Shown here: in pieces, positions 25,665 to 33,565 of the stretch
How the letters are laid out: each line of letters begins with the position of its first letter
Position numbering within the stretch: position 1 is the stretch's first letter
NCBI GenBank assembly: GCA_016934415.1
Contig: JAFGSW010000013.1
Location: 1 to 38,084, forward strand
Origin: Spirochaetales bacterium
GTDB lineage: Bacteria; Spirochaetota; Spirochaetia; SZUA-6; RPPD01
DNA length: 38,084 bases
Direction: 5' to 3'
Notes under the pieces: generated by a model
The model's input: only the letters and a program-made list of their open reading frames with translations
Database searches by the model: none
Told to the model about the DNA's origin: nothing
Program-made: the position numbers and the translations under genes

Positions 25665-25700
25665 GATTGTAGAGACGCACGGCCGTGCGTCTCTACAATC
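25665..25700. repeat. Perfect 36-bp palindrome between convergent genes
   Basis: The left half 25665-25682 is the exact reverse complement of the right half 25683-25700 (right half CCGTGCGTCTCTACAATC). It fills the gap between the thymidylate-synthase-like stop (25654) and the SMUG1 stop (25703). It can form an 18-bp hairpin in either transcript and so may end both, although no T run follows. Its sequence is reminiscent of dispersed palindromic (REP/BIME-like) repeats seen in many genomes. Confidence 0.85.
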
Positions 25701-26468
25701 TTATCGCCAGACGCCCGCTTCGGTAAGAGTGCGGATGACGGCCGTTTCCCAGCCTTTATTCGCCGCCGGGCTGGCCGGGCTCGGGTGGAGGATCCCGACG
25801 ATCTTCACCCGTGCGTATGGTGGAATTTTTCCACCGTCGCCGGTACCCGCCCGGGTGACGACGTCCCGCAGGCGGCCTTCCGCGAAGCGCCCGACGCCGA
25901 TGGCGAAACGGGGCTCGAGAACGGCAAGCACCCGGGAGAGGGAATCGTCGCAGAGGTCCAGCAAGGATTCCCTGTCCCCTTTGGGAAGCTTGTCCGGCGT
26001 AATATTCGTTCCCTGCCGGTTGAAAAATCCCAGGGGGCAGTAATTGATGACCACATGGTTCCTGAAAAAATTCCGAGCAGCCTTAAACCGGGAACGGAAA
26101 AGGCCCCACAGCCTTTGGCCGCTCACTTCCCGGCGTGTACAGGCGAAACCCTGCACCGGTCGTTTCGGGTGCAGCTTGTCCGGTTGCCGGACCCGCCCGG
26201 TGACGCCCAACCAGCCGCGCACCGTCTCCACTTCGCCGAAAGGAATGCCCGTCTGCAGCATTCCCCACGGACCCGGATTCATTCCCATGAATATCGTTTT
26301 CCCGGTGCCGTTCGCGTACAGGGAAAGATATTTTTCGAAAGGCTCCCGCGCGTAGACAAGGGGATTGTATGTGAAGGCGACGGGCGGGCCGAAGGATAAT
26401 GTGTCGATTTCGCGGGCCAGTGTGCGGTAGAGGAGGATGAGGGCGGTTCCCGTGTCGGTACGAGACAT
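25701..26468 (-). CDS. SMUG1-type uracil-DNA glycosylase
   Basis: SMUG1 enzymes remove uracil and 5-hydroxymethyluracil from DNA to start base-excision repair. The 255-residue product has both active-site motifs: GMNPGPWGMLQTGIPFGEV (about 62-80, Asn 64) and HPSPASPAANKGW (from about 228, catalytic His). Motif 1 with MNPGP followed by GMxQTGxPFG is diagnostic for SMUG1 within the uracil-glycosylase superfamily. I chose ATG 26468 because the upstream in-frame extension (to 26510) is a lysine/arginine-rich stretch without similarity; both starts lack a strong Shine-Dalgarno. It is last in the - strand run after the glycogen genes and is separated from them by an inverted repeat. Confidence 0.9.
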   Translation of the reverse strand: MSRTDTGTALILLYRTLAREIDTLSFGPPVAFTYNPLVYAREPFEKYLSLYANGTGKTIFMGMNPGPWGMLQTGIPFGEVETVRGWLGVTGRVRQPDKLHPKRPVQGFACTRREVSGQRLWGLFRSRFKAARNFFRNHVVINYCPLGFFNRQGTNITPDKLPKGDRESLLDLCDDSLSRVLAVLEPRFAIGVGRFAEGRLRDVVTRAGTGDGGKIPPYARVKIVGILHPSPASPAANKGWETAVIRTLTEAGVWR

Positions 26469-26523
26469 TCGTTTTTTCTCAATTCTTTCGTTTATCCGTT
26501 TTTCTTTCATCGGTCCCAGGTTC

Positions 26524-26575
26524 GGGTAGGTCGCGTTCAGCGAACTGGCCGGGAAGGGATCGGTCGCCCCTACCC
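26524..26575 (-). repeat. Imperfect inverted repeat at the end of the GT3-GT35 gene
   Basis: GGGTAGG (26524-26530) pairs with CCTACCC (26569-26575), and GCG/CGC can extend the stem past a small mismatch. The repeat spans the stop codon of the GT3-GT35 gene and the gap before SMUG1. It contains the small hairpin GTTCAGCGAAC. It could end the glycogen transcript or be a diverged dispersed repeat. Confidence 0.4.
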
Positions 26576-29500
26576 CCAGAACACGAGGTTCAGGTCCTTG
26601 ATGTCGTCGGCGTCGGGGTGATAGGGAAGGATGCGGATGCCGTAATTGAATTTGCCGGAATGCTGCGCTTTATAGGACAGCACGTACTTGATGACGGTTT
26701 CGCTTTCCTCTACGGCCTCAAGCGGGTAGGAGGAGAGATTGTCGCGCTGGGAGAGCTCTCCTCCGGTAAACTCGATCGCCTCTTCCTCCTGCTCCTGGAA
26801 GATGAGTACCTCGGCTTGGAGCTCGTCCTTTGTCATCCGGCCCTTGTGCACCTCGAGTAGGAATTGGATCTCGTCTCCGACGTCGAGCATGTCGCCGTCG
26901 ATTCCCTGGATGGCGATGTGGTTGATGTGAATGCTCGAAAACCGCGCCCGGGCGGATTTCTTCCACTGCGCGATTTCCTTGGCTTTTACGAAATCTTGTT
27001 CTCTGAGGAAATGGTACCGGCGGGCGGAGGGGATGTACATGCGTTCGGCGTACTCGGCTACCATGCGGTGGGTGTTGAATCCGGCGATGATCCGGCCGAG
27101 TGAGTGCTTCATCATCTGCACCCATTTGTCGGGAACGCCGTGGGAGTTACGCGCGTAATAGAGGGGCACAACCGCTTTTTCCAGGATCTCGAACAGCGAA
27201 TCGTAATCGGCGCTGTCCTGCGTCGCCGGGTGCTTGTACTCCTTCCGATCGCCGACGGCCCAGCCGATGCCGCTGGAGTAGGCCTCGTCCCACCAGCCGT
27301 CGAGAATGCTCAGGTTGAGGGCGCCGTTCATGCCCGCTTTCTGGCCGCTGGTGCCGGAGGCTTCGAGCGGGCGGCGCGGGTTGTTGAGCCACACGTCCAC
27401 GCCCGAGATGAAGCGCCGGGCCAGCCGCATGTCGTAATTTTCGATGAAGATGATCTTCCCCAGGAATTCCTCCTGTTTCGAGAGGGAGACGATCTCTTTG
27501 ATGAGGCTGAAGGCCGCCTTGTCATTGGGGTGGGCCTTGCCGGCGAACAGGAATTGGACCGGCAATTTCGGGTTGGTCACCAACTTTTTGAGTCGATCCA
27601 TGTTTCGGAGGAAGAGCGTGGCGCGTTTGTAGGTGGCGAAGCGCCGGGCGAAACCAATGGTGAGGGGCGTCGGGTCGATCGAATCCAGGAAGCGATCGAG
27701 CAGAGCCGGGTCCTCCCCCTCGCGCGTCCAGTTCTGGGTGACCCGTTCCTTGACGATTTTATACAGCCTGTCCTTGAGCGCGAGGTGCGTCTTCCAGAGG
27801 CGCTCGTCGGGGATGGCCGCCGTTTTCTTCCAACTCTCGCGGCTTAAGAGGTCGCGCTCGAGGTTGAGCGAACAATACGTGGTGATGAGCGATCTCATCT
27901 CGCTCGTGATCCAGGTGCCGGCGTGCACGCCGTTGGTGATGTGCCCGATCGGCACTTCCTCCGGGATGAGACTCGACCAGATGTCGGCCCACATTTTCCG
28001 GGAAATGGTGCCGTGGAGCCGGCTCACCCCGTTGCGTCTGGTCGTGTTCTTGAGGGCGAGGGCCGTCATCTCGAACGGACCCGAGTCGGTGGTGCTTTTA
28101 TGGCCGAGCTCGTAGATTTCCTGCCAGGCCACGCCCTGACTCTCGACGTAGTTTTTCAGATAGTTCTCGACCATCGGCATGTCGAACGCCTCGTTGCCGG
28201 CCGGCACTGGAGTGTGGGTGGTGAAGACTGTGCTCTGCTTGATCACTTCCTTGGCGGTTTCCAGGTCGAGGTTGTGGATCTTGATGAGGTGGATCAGCCG
28301 CTCGACGATGAGGAAGGCCGAGTGGCCCTCGTTCAAGTGGTAGACGGACGGCGTCACGCGGAGCCTTTCAAGAAGTCGGATGCCGCCGATGCCGAGGAGG
28401 ATTTCCTGTTCGATCCGCACCTGCGCTCCCCCGCCGTAGAGTTTGGCGGTGATGGCCCGGTCGGCGGGCGAGTTTTCCGATATGTCGGTGTCGAATAAGT
28501 AGACCGGCACGCGTCCGACCCGGGCCTCCCAGACGCGGGCGCTCACCTTGCGGCCCGGAAACTCTATGGAAACGATCACTTTCTCGCCGTCCTGGTGCAA
28601 CTCCTGGAGCGGCATGCGGAAGAAATCATTGACATAGTACTCGACGAGTTGGTCGCCGTCCCGTGAAATGCCCTGCTTGAAGTATCCGTTCTTGTAGAGG
28701 AGTCCGATCGCCACCAGGTTGATCCCCAGGTCCGAGGCCGATTTAATGTGGTCGCCTGAGAGAATCCCCAGCCCGCCCGAGTAGATTGGAAGGCACTCGT
28801 GAAAACCGTATTCCATGGAAAAGTAGGCGACGGGATGGTTATCGAACGCTTCCTGTCCTCCGGCGACCAGGCACTTCGCTTCCTTGATGTATGCGTCAAA
28901 CTCGGCGGTGATCGACTTGTATGCTTCCCGGTACTTCTCGTCGCGGGCGGCTTCATCGAGCCGTTCCGGTGCAATGGCTTCGAGAAACGCCACCGGGTTG
29001 TGGCGCAGACGGGTGTACAGGCCCGGGTTGAGGAGGGCGAACAATTCCTGCGCCTGCGGGTTCCAGGTCCACCAGAGGTTGTAGGCGAGATCCCGGAGCC
29101 GGCTTAAGGTTCCGGGGATTGAGACATTGACCGAAAATTTTCTGAAACGCGGCCGCTGGCTGTCGGCGCCCCGGTACTCGATTTCCTTGAATTCGATGAT
29201 CTTCGGCTTGAGCCGGCCCTGGAGCCGGTTCCGGCTTTCCCGTCTGGCCGACTCGAACGCCGATAAGTATTTGGCGAAGAAAATCCGCCAGTCCGCCCCG
29301 AGGGCGGTGCCGCGTGCCTCCTGCTTCAACCGTTTGAGGTTGTCGCGGGATTCTCCCGAAAACCGGACGATGTGCGTTTTAAGCTCCGCCACCGTGTCGT
29401 TGTAGGGCGTATCGAAACGCTTGAGTATTTTAATGCCCTCGGACTCGCGGCCGGCGGACAGTATCCAGCGGCCGAAACCGGCCACGTCGGTGGAGACCGT

Positions 29501-30835
29501 CGGGATGGAATAGGCGATGCTTTCAAGAGGCGTGTACCCCCAGGGCTCGTAATACGACGGGTAGACGGTGAGATCGCATCCGGCGAGAGTGGCGTAGTAA
29601 TCGAGATTGAGCACGCCGTCGGCGCCGTTCAGGTAGACGGGCACGAAAATGACGTTGATCCGGTCGTGCGGCCCGTTCACCAGACCGTGCCGCTGGCAGG
29701 TGTTGATGATCGGGTCGTTGTTCGGGTCCCAGAGCGGATGGGTGGAAAGCTGCGAGTACACGGTGAGGCGTCCCGCATCGGTTCCGTCATTCTTGCGGCG
29801 CGAAATGTCGACGGCGCCGGTGAGGACGAGCAGGTAGACGAGGAGCTTGCGCTGACCGAGCGCCTCGGGCGCCTTGGCGAGTTGTCCCAGGGCGTCGAGG
29901 AAGACGTCGAGCCCCTTGTTGTGGAATTCGTAGCGGCCCGAGGTGGATATGATGACGGTCTCTTCTTCGTCGAACGGCCGCTGCAGGAATTGGGAGGCAA
30001 ACGTGAGAAGGCGCTGGCGCTGTTTGTGAAAGTACTGGGGTTGTTTGTCGTAAGCGGGAAGGCCTGAGACGCTGAAGCCGTTGGGGAGGACCACATCGGG
30101 ATCCATCTTCAAGAGGTACTTGGCCTCGATGGCCGTGATTTCGGATACGGTGGTGAAACAGTCAGCCTCCCGGGCGGCCGCTTTCTCGAGCGAGTGCTTG
30201 GCGAGCACGTTGCATTTGGCGGCTTCGGCGTCCGGCTGGATATCCGCCAGGATTTTGTAAATGTCGACGCCGCGGCCGCTCAATGACCGGCCGACGATCG
30301 TGGCATGGGTGGTGAAGATGGTGGAAACCCGCGGCACGTGCTTCTTGATGTAGAGGAGTCCGGCCCCGGCAAGCCATTCATGAAACTGCGCCACGATGCC
30401 CACGTGGGTGAGGACGTTGCTCGCCGCCTCGATCGCCCTGGCGGCCATGGTGGAAAACATGACCGGTTCGACGTAATCCCAACCGCCGGTCATGGAATCG
30501 ACGCTGTAATCCTCCCACAGCTGGTAGAGGAGCTTGCCTTGGTCGAGGGCGTCTTTGTATCCGACGAGAATAACGAGCGGCCGGCTTTCGGTTTTCCAAC
30601 GACCGACCTTGGCGTTGATGTCCGCCCGCCTGAGCTCCTGGAGGATGTCTTTCGCCTGGGAGTCGTCCGTTTCCTCGAATTCGGGGTTGTTATCGAAAAG
30701 CGGACCGATAAGGCAGTAATTGTCGCCCAGGTTCCTTTTCACCTCGGCGAGCTTGCTTTTAATGACGGTGTAGATTCCGCCGACCTTGTTGCAGGTTTCC
30801 CAGGAAATTTCAAACAGGAAAGTAAAGCCCGCCAT
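26570..30835 (-). CDS. Fused GT3 glycogen synthase - GT35 glucan phosphorylase
   Basis: One 1421-residue frame holds two enzymes. Residues about 1-540 are a GT3 (eukaryotic-type) glycogen synthase: WETCNKVGGIYTVIKSK near the N-terminus and the retaining-transferase E-x7-E motif in YYEPWGYTPLESIAYS. Residues about 570-1300 are an alpha-glucan phosphorylase of the DUF3417/short GlgP type: LRDLAYNLWWTWNPQAQELF, then AYFSMEYGFHECLPIYSGGLG and the PLP-lysine motif EASGTSGQKAGMNG (about 1162-1175). A final beta-rich tail (about 1300-1421) is also typical of that phosphorylase type. The synthase extends alpha-1,4-glucan from a sugar nucleotide; the phosphorylase releases glucose-1-phosphate. The start lies six bases after the GH57 stop, with GAGGG only three bases from the ATG, so translation is probably coupled. 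No frameshift or stop separates the halves. Confidence 0.93.
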   Translation of the reverse strand: MAGFTFLFEISWETCNKVGGIYTVIKSKLAEVKRNLGDNYCLIGPLFDNNPEFEETDDSQAKDILQELRRADINAKVGRWKTESRPLVILVGYKDALDQGKLLYQLWEDYSVDSMTGGWDYVEPVMFSTMAARAIEAASNVLTHVGIVAQFHEWLAGAGLLYIKKHVPRVSTIFTTHATIVGRSLSGRGVDIYKILADIQPDAEAAKCNVLAKHSLEKAAAREADCFTTVSEITAIEAKYLLKMDPDVVLPNGFSVSGLPAYDKQPQYFHKQRQRLLTFASQFLQRPFDEEETVIISTSGRYEFHNKGLDVFLDALGQLAKAPEALGQRKLLVYLLVLTGAVDISRRKNDGTDAGRLTVYSQLSTHPLWDPNNDPIINTCQRHGLVNGPHDRINVIFVPVYLNGADGVLNLDYYATLAGCDLTVYPSYYEPWGYTPLESIAYSIPTVSTDVAGFGRWILSAGRESEGIKILKRFDTPYNDTVAELKTHIVRFSGESRDNLKRLKQEARGTALGADWRIFFAKYLSAFESARRESRNRLQGRLKPKIIEFKEIEYRGADSQRPRFRKFSVNVSIPGTLSRLRDLAYNLWWTWNPQAQELFALLNPGLYTRLRHNPVAFLEAIAPERLDEAARDEKYREAYKSITAEFDAYIKEAKCLVAGGQEAFDNHPVAYFSMEYGFHECLPIYSGGLGILSGDHIKSASDLGINLVAIGLLYKNGYFKQGISRDGDQLVEYYVNDFFRMPLQELHQDGEKVIVSIEFPGRKVSARVWEARVGRVPVYLFDTDISENSPADRAITAKLYGGGAQVRIEQEILLGIGGIRLLERLRVTPSVYHLNEGHSAFLIVERLIHLIKIHNLDLETAKEVIKQSTVFTTHTPVPAGNEAFDMPMVENYLKNYVESQGVAWQEIYELGHKSTTDSGPFEMTALALKNTTRRNGVSRLHGTISRKMWADIWSSLIPEEVPIGHITNGVHAGTWITSEMRSLITTYCSLNLERDLLSRESWKKTAAIPDERLWKTHLALKDRLYKIVKERVTQNWTREGEDPALLDRFLDSIDPTPLTIGFARRFATYKRATLFLRNMDRLKKLVTNPKLPVQFLFAGKAHPNDKAAFSLIKEIVSLSKQEEFLGKIIFIENYDMRLARRFISGVDVWLNNPRRPLEASGTSGQKAGMNGALNLSILDGWWDEAYSSGIGWAVGDRKEYKHPATQDSADYDSLFEILEKAVVPLYYARNSHGVPDKWVQMMKHSLGRIIAGFNTHRMVAEYAERMYIPSARRYHFLREQDFVKAKEIAQWKKSARARFSSIHINHIAIQGIDGDMLDVGDEIQFLLEVHKGRMTKDELQAEVLIFQEQEEEAIEFTGGELSQRDNLSSYPLEAVEESETVIKYVLSYKAQHSGKFNYGIRILPYHPDADDIKDLNLVFWG

Positions 30836-30841
30836 ATACCC

Positions 30842-32071
30842 TCACGCTTTTTTAGACTTGACCGTTCGCACTCGCTTTTCCTTCAATCGCTGCTTGACCG
30901 TTTCCTTCAAGTCATTGAATACGTTCATGAAAACGATGTACGCGTCGAAGGGGGTGTCGTAGGGATTGAAGTACTTGTGCACGTCGCCGTCCGAAAACCA
31001 TTTCGTGCACATGTAATAATAATGGTCCGATGTGAGGAGCTTATGCCATACCGAAAGAAGGTTTTCGTCTCCAAGTTTGATGAGGTCTTTTTCCAGGCGC
31101 CAGACCATCTCCGAGGCCGAATTCTGCATGGGGTTGCCGAGCCAGGCTGTCAGGTCGCGTTCGATGTCCGCCCAGGAGACGAAATGAGGCACGTCGATCT
31201 TAGCGACCGGCGTGTAATGCAAGTGCGCCTCGCGCGGGTTGATGAACTGGTAGTCGGGGTGGGCGAGGACTTTTTCCGGCAGGGCGCGCATGAAATTGAA
31301 AATGCCGGTGTCCTGCCATTGGTGCTCGCCGAACGTTTCATAATCCATGAAGAGGTTGATGATCTCCCCGTTGCCGTTGATCGCATGAAGCCAGGTCGCG
31401 TATTTATCCGCCGTCAGGGGGAATTCCTTCCAGCCGCGGTTCGAAAAGCGGAAGGCGATGTCGTCCGAGAGCTTGTAGTTCTTGAGGAGCAGGACGAGCT
31501 TGTAGCAGTCCTTGGGCTGGTAGACGAAATTGGGGCTGCGCCAGCCCAGTACGTGGTCGGCCCCCTCGGCCAGAATCGTCGTGTACCCGAGCTCCTCGAC
31601 GTACCTGGCGAGCTCGTTGTTGTAGATGAGCTCCGTGTTGCGGAAGGTGGTCGGTGTTTGACCAAACATCTCCTTGATGAGTTTTTTATGCTCGTGCACC
31701 TGCTTCTTGAAGTCGGCGTGCGAGAAGAGGAAAGCGAGCGAGTGGTAATAGGTCTCATTGATGAATTCCACCGCTCCCGTGGCCGCCAGCTGTTTGAACA
31801 GGTCGACGACCTCAGGATTGAAGCGCTGCAGCTGTTCGAGGGCGATGCCTGAAATGGAGAAGGCGACCTTGAACCGCCCCTGGAACCTGTCGACGAGCTC
31901 GAGCAGGAGCCGATTCATGGGGATGTAGCACTTGGCGCTTACCTTGTTGCAGATGTCGCGGTTGGCATCCTCATCCTCGTAAAAATGGTTGGCGCCGATA
32001 TCGAAGAACGAATAGTTTTTGCGGAGGCGAAACGGCTGGTGAACCTGAAAATAGAAGCAGACGGAGACCAA
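30842..32071 (-). CDS. GH57 alpha-amylase-type glycosidase
   Basis: GH57 enzymes cleave or transfer alpha-1,4-glucan with retention. The 409-residue product shows the conserved regions: HQPF at 11-14, the TGAVEFINETYYHS region (about 98-111), the nucleophile region FRNTELIYNN (Glu 147) and the acid/base region MDYETFGEHQW (Asp 243). The length and absence of a C-terminal DUF1957 domain fit an amylase better than a GH57 branching enzyme. The start codon is TTG; AGAGGA seven bases upstream supports it. It lies 17 bases after the glycosyltransferase gene and six before the GT3-GT35 gene, so it is in the middle of the operon. It is probably cytoplasmic, as no signal peptide is present. Confidence 0.9.
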   Translation of the reverse strand: MVSVCFYFQVHQPFRLRKNYSFFDIGANHFYEDEDANRDICNKVSAKCYIPMNRLLLELVDRFQGRFKVAFSISGIALEQLQRFNPEVVDLFKQLAATGAVEFINETYYHSLAFLFSHADFKKQVHEHKKLIKEMFGQTPTTFRNTELIYNNELARYVEELGYTTILAEGADHVLGWRSPNFVYQPKDCYKLVLLLKNYKLSDDIAFRFSNRGWKEFPLTADKYATWLHAINGNGEIINLFMDYETFGEHQWQDTGIFNFMRALPEKVLAHPDYQFINPREAHLHYTPVAKIDVPHFVSWADIERDLTAWLGNPMQNSASEMVWRLEKDLIKLGDENLLSVWHKLLTSDHYYYMCTKWFSDGDVHKYFNPYDTPFDAYIVFMNVFNDLKETVKQRLKEKRVRTVKSKKA

Positions 32072-32088
32072 AGTAAATTCCTCTTTCT

Positions 32089-33399
32089 TTAGAACTCATT
32101 CGAGAACAGCAGGGTATGGAACAGGTTCTTCATCTTCTGGCCGGCATTGTTCCAGTGGATGTCGCGGAGCTCGTTTTTACAGGAGTCGACCATCTCCTTC
32201 GCCAGCTTTTCGTTTTCAAGCAGGTTGACGATGGCGGACGCGAGCTTGGGTACGTCCCAGAAATCGACTTTCATGGCCCCTTTTAGGATCTCCGAAACGC
32301 CCGACTGCTTGGAAAGGATGATGGGCACGTCATAGAGTATGGCTTCGAAAGCCGTAATTCCGAATGGTTCGGACACCGAGGGCATGACGTACAGATCGCT
32401 CATGGCGTACATGCGTTCCACCTGCTGGCGGTTGTTCAGGAAGCCGGTGAAGTGGAACCGGTCGGTGATCTTGAGGCTGGCGGCCCGTTCAACGAGGCGG
32501 GGCATCATGTCTCCCGAACCGGCCATCACGAAGCGGACGTTGCCCAACTTTTTGAGCACCAGGTTGGCCGCCTCGATGAAATAATCGGGCCCCTTCTGCA
32601 TCGTCACCCGGCCCAGAAACAACACGTATTTCTCGTCGAGGTTTTTCCGGATGCCCAGACGCTCGAGCTGTTTCTCCTTCTCCACGGCATTGTGAATGAC
32701 CGTCACCTTGTGCGGATCGATGTCATATTTCTCCACGATCAGGTTTTTGGTGTAATAGCTCACCGCGATGATGCGGTCGGCTTCCTCCATGCCGTACTTT
32801 TCGATGTTGCAGATGTTTCCGTTGACGTTGTCGCCGCTCCGGTCGTATTCGGTGGCGTGGATCTGGATGACGAGGGGTTTGCCGCTCGTCCGTTTCGCCC
32901 CGATCCCGGCCAATATGGTGAGCCAGTCGTGGGCCTGGATGACGTCGAAATCGCCGAGGGTCCCCAGGTATTCGCCGATGAGCCCGTAGCGGAACACCTC
33001 GGCCATGAGGTCGCGGCCGTAGTTTCCGGTGAAGGCGAGAATGGTCCCGGAATCCCGGCCGGCGATTTCGGCCATGACGTTCTGGTATCGGCTGAAAAAC
33101 TCGTTCCCGGACAACTGGGTCCCGTAGGGCGAGAGAAACGGCGAGAGCATCTCGGTTCCTTTCTGGAAGGAAAGGGTCTTTTCGAGCATGCTCTTGAATT
33201 CTTCGGTCATGACGATTTCGTCGGCGCCGAGAATTTCGATATTCGTCTTCGTCTCCGGAACGATGCCGCGGCGTGAAGGAAGAATGAGCTTCACTTCAAC
33301 GTTGTTGTTGCTTAATCCCTGGGTGATGCCGTAGCAGGCCGTCCCCAGGCCCCCGCTTAAAAACGGAGGATATTCCCACCCGAACATCAATACTTTCAT
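32089..33399 (-). CDS. GT4/GT5-like glycosyltransferase
   Basis: The 436-residue product has the GT-B fold layout: an N-terminal half starting MKVLMFGWEYPPFLSGGLGT (the GGLG loop of GT5 starch/glycogen synthases) and a C-terminal GT4 domain with LFLGRVTMQKGPDYFIEAANLV and the nucleotide-sugar E-x7-E motif SEPFGITAFEA. In this operon it may be a second glycogen synthase, a primer-making enzyme, or act on another alpha-glucan. The donor sugar cannot be read from the sequence. AGAGGG seven bases before the ATG is a good ribosome binding site. Confidence 0.87.
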   Translation of the reverse strand: MKVLMFGWEYPPFLSGGLGTACYGITQGLSNNNVEVKLILPSRRGIVPETKTNIEILGADEIVMTEEFKSMLEKTLSFQKGTEMLSPFLSPYGTQLSGNEFFSRYQNVMAEIAGRDSGTILAFTGNYGRDLMAEVFRYGLIGEYLGTLGDFDVIQAHDWLTILAGIGAKRTSGKPLVIQIHATEYDRSGDNVNGNICNIEKYGMEEADRIIAVSYYTKNLIVEKYDIDPHKVTVIHNAVEKEKQLERLGIRKNLDEKYVLFLGRVTMQKGPDYFIEAANLVLKKLGNVRFVMAGSGDMMPRLVERAASLKITDRFHFTGFLNNRQQVERMYAMSDLYVMPSVSEPFGITAFEAILYDVPIILSKQSGVSEILKGAMKVDFWDVPKLASAIVNLLENEKLAKEMVDSCKNELRDIHWNNAGQKMKNLFHTLLFSNEF

Positions 33400-33478
33400 A
33401 CTTTGGCCCTCTTTTTTTCAGCAAAGTCATCAGTAATAATTTAGTATATCCAAGAATTTCTCTGAAATCAAACAAAAC

Positions 33479-33550
33479 GGTTTACTTCGTCATTTCAAGT
33501 GCTCTGATTACTTCGGCCAGACTCCATGCTTGCGCCGGACAGTTTTCCGG
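33479..33550 (-). pseudogene. Duplicated 3' end of the debranching-enzyme gene
   Basis: This 72-base block repeats 33563-33634 (the end of the upstream debranching gene) with six differences. The offset is 84 bases, so it stays in the same frame. Translated on - it reads CPAQAWSLAEVIRALEMTK and a stop, against CPAQAWSLAEVIRVLEMTK in the intact gene. No start codon or other part of the gene is present. It is most simply the tail of a former tandem copy. Because the two blocks differ, it is not a simple assembly duplicate. Confidence 0.85.
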
Positions 33551-33565
33551 CTCAAGCGAAATGGT

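Noticed and set aside
26524..26575. CRISPR or transposon end
   Set aside because: Only one imperfect inverted repeat with no further units, no transposase and no spacer pattern. No CRISPR array was seen anywhere in the window.
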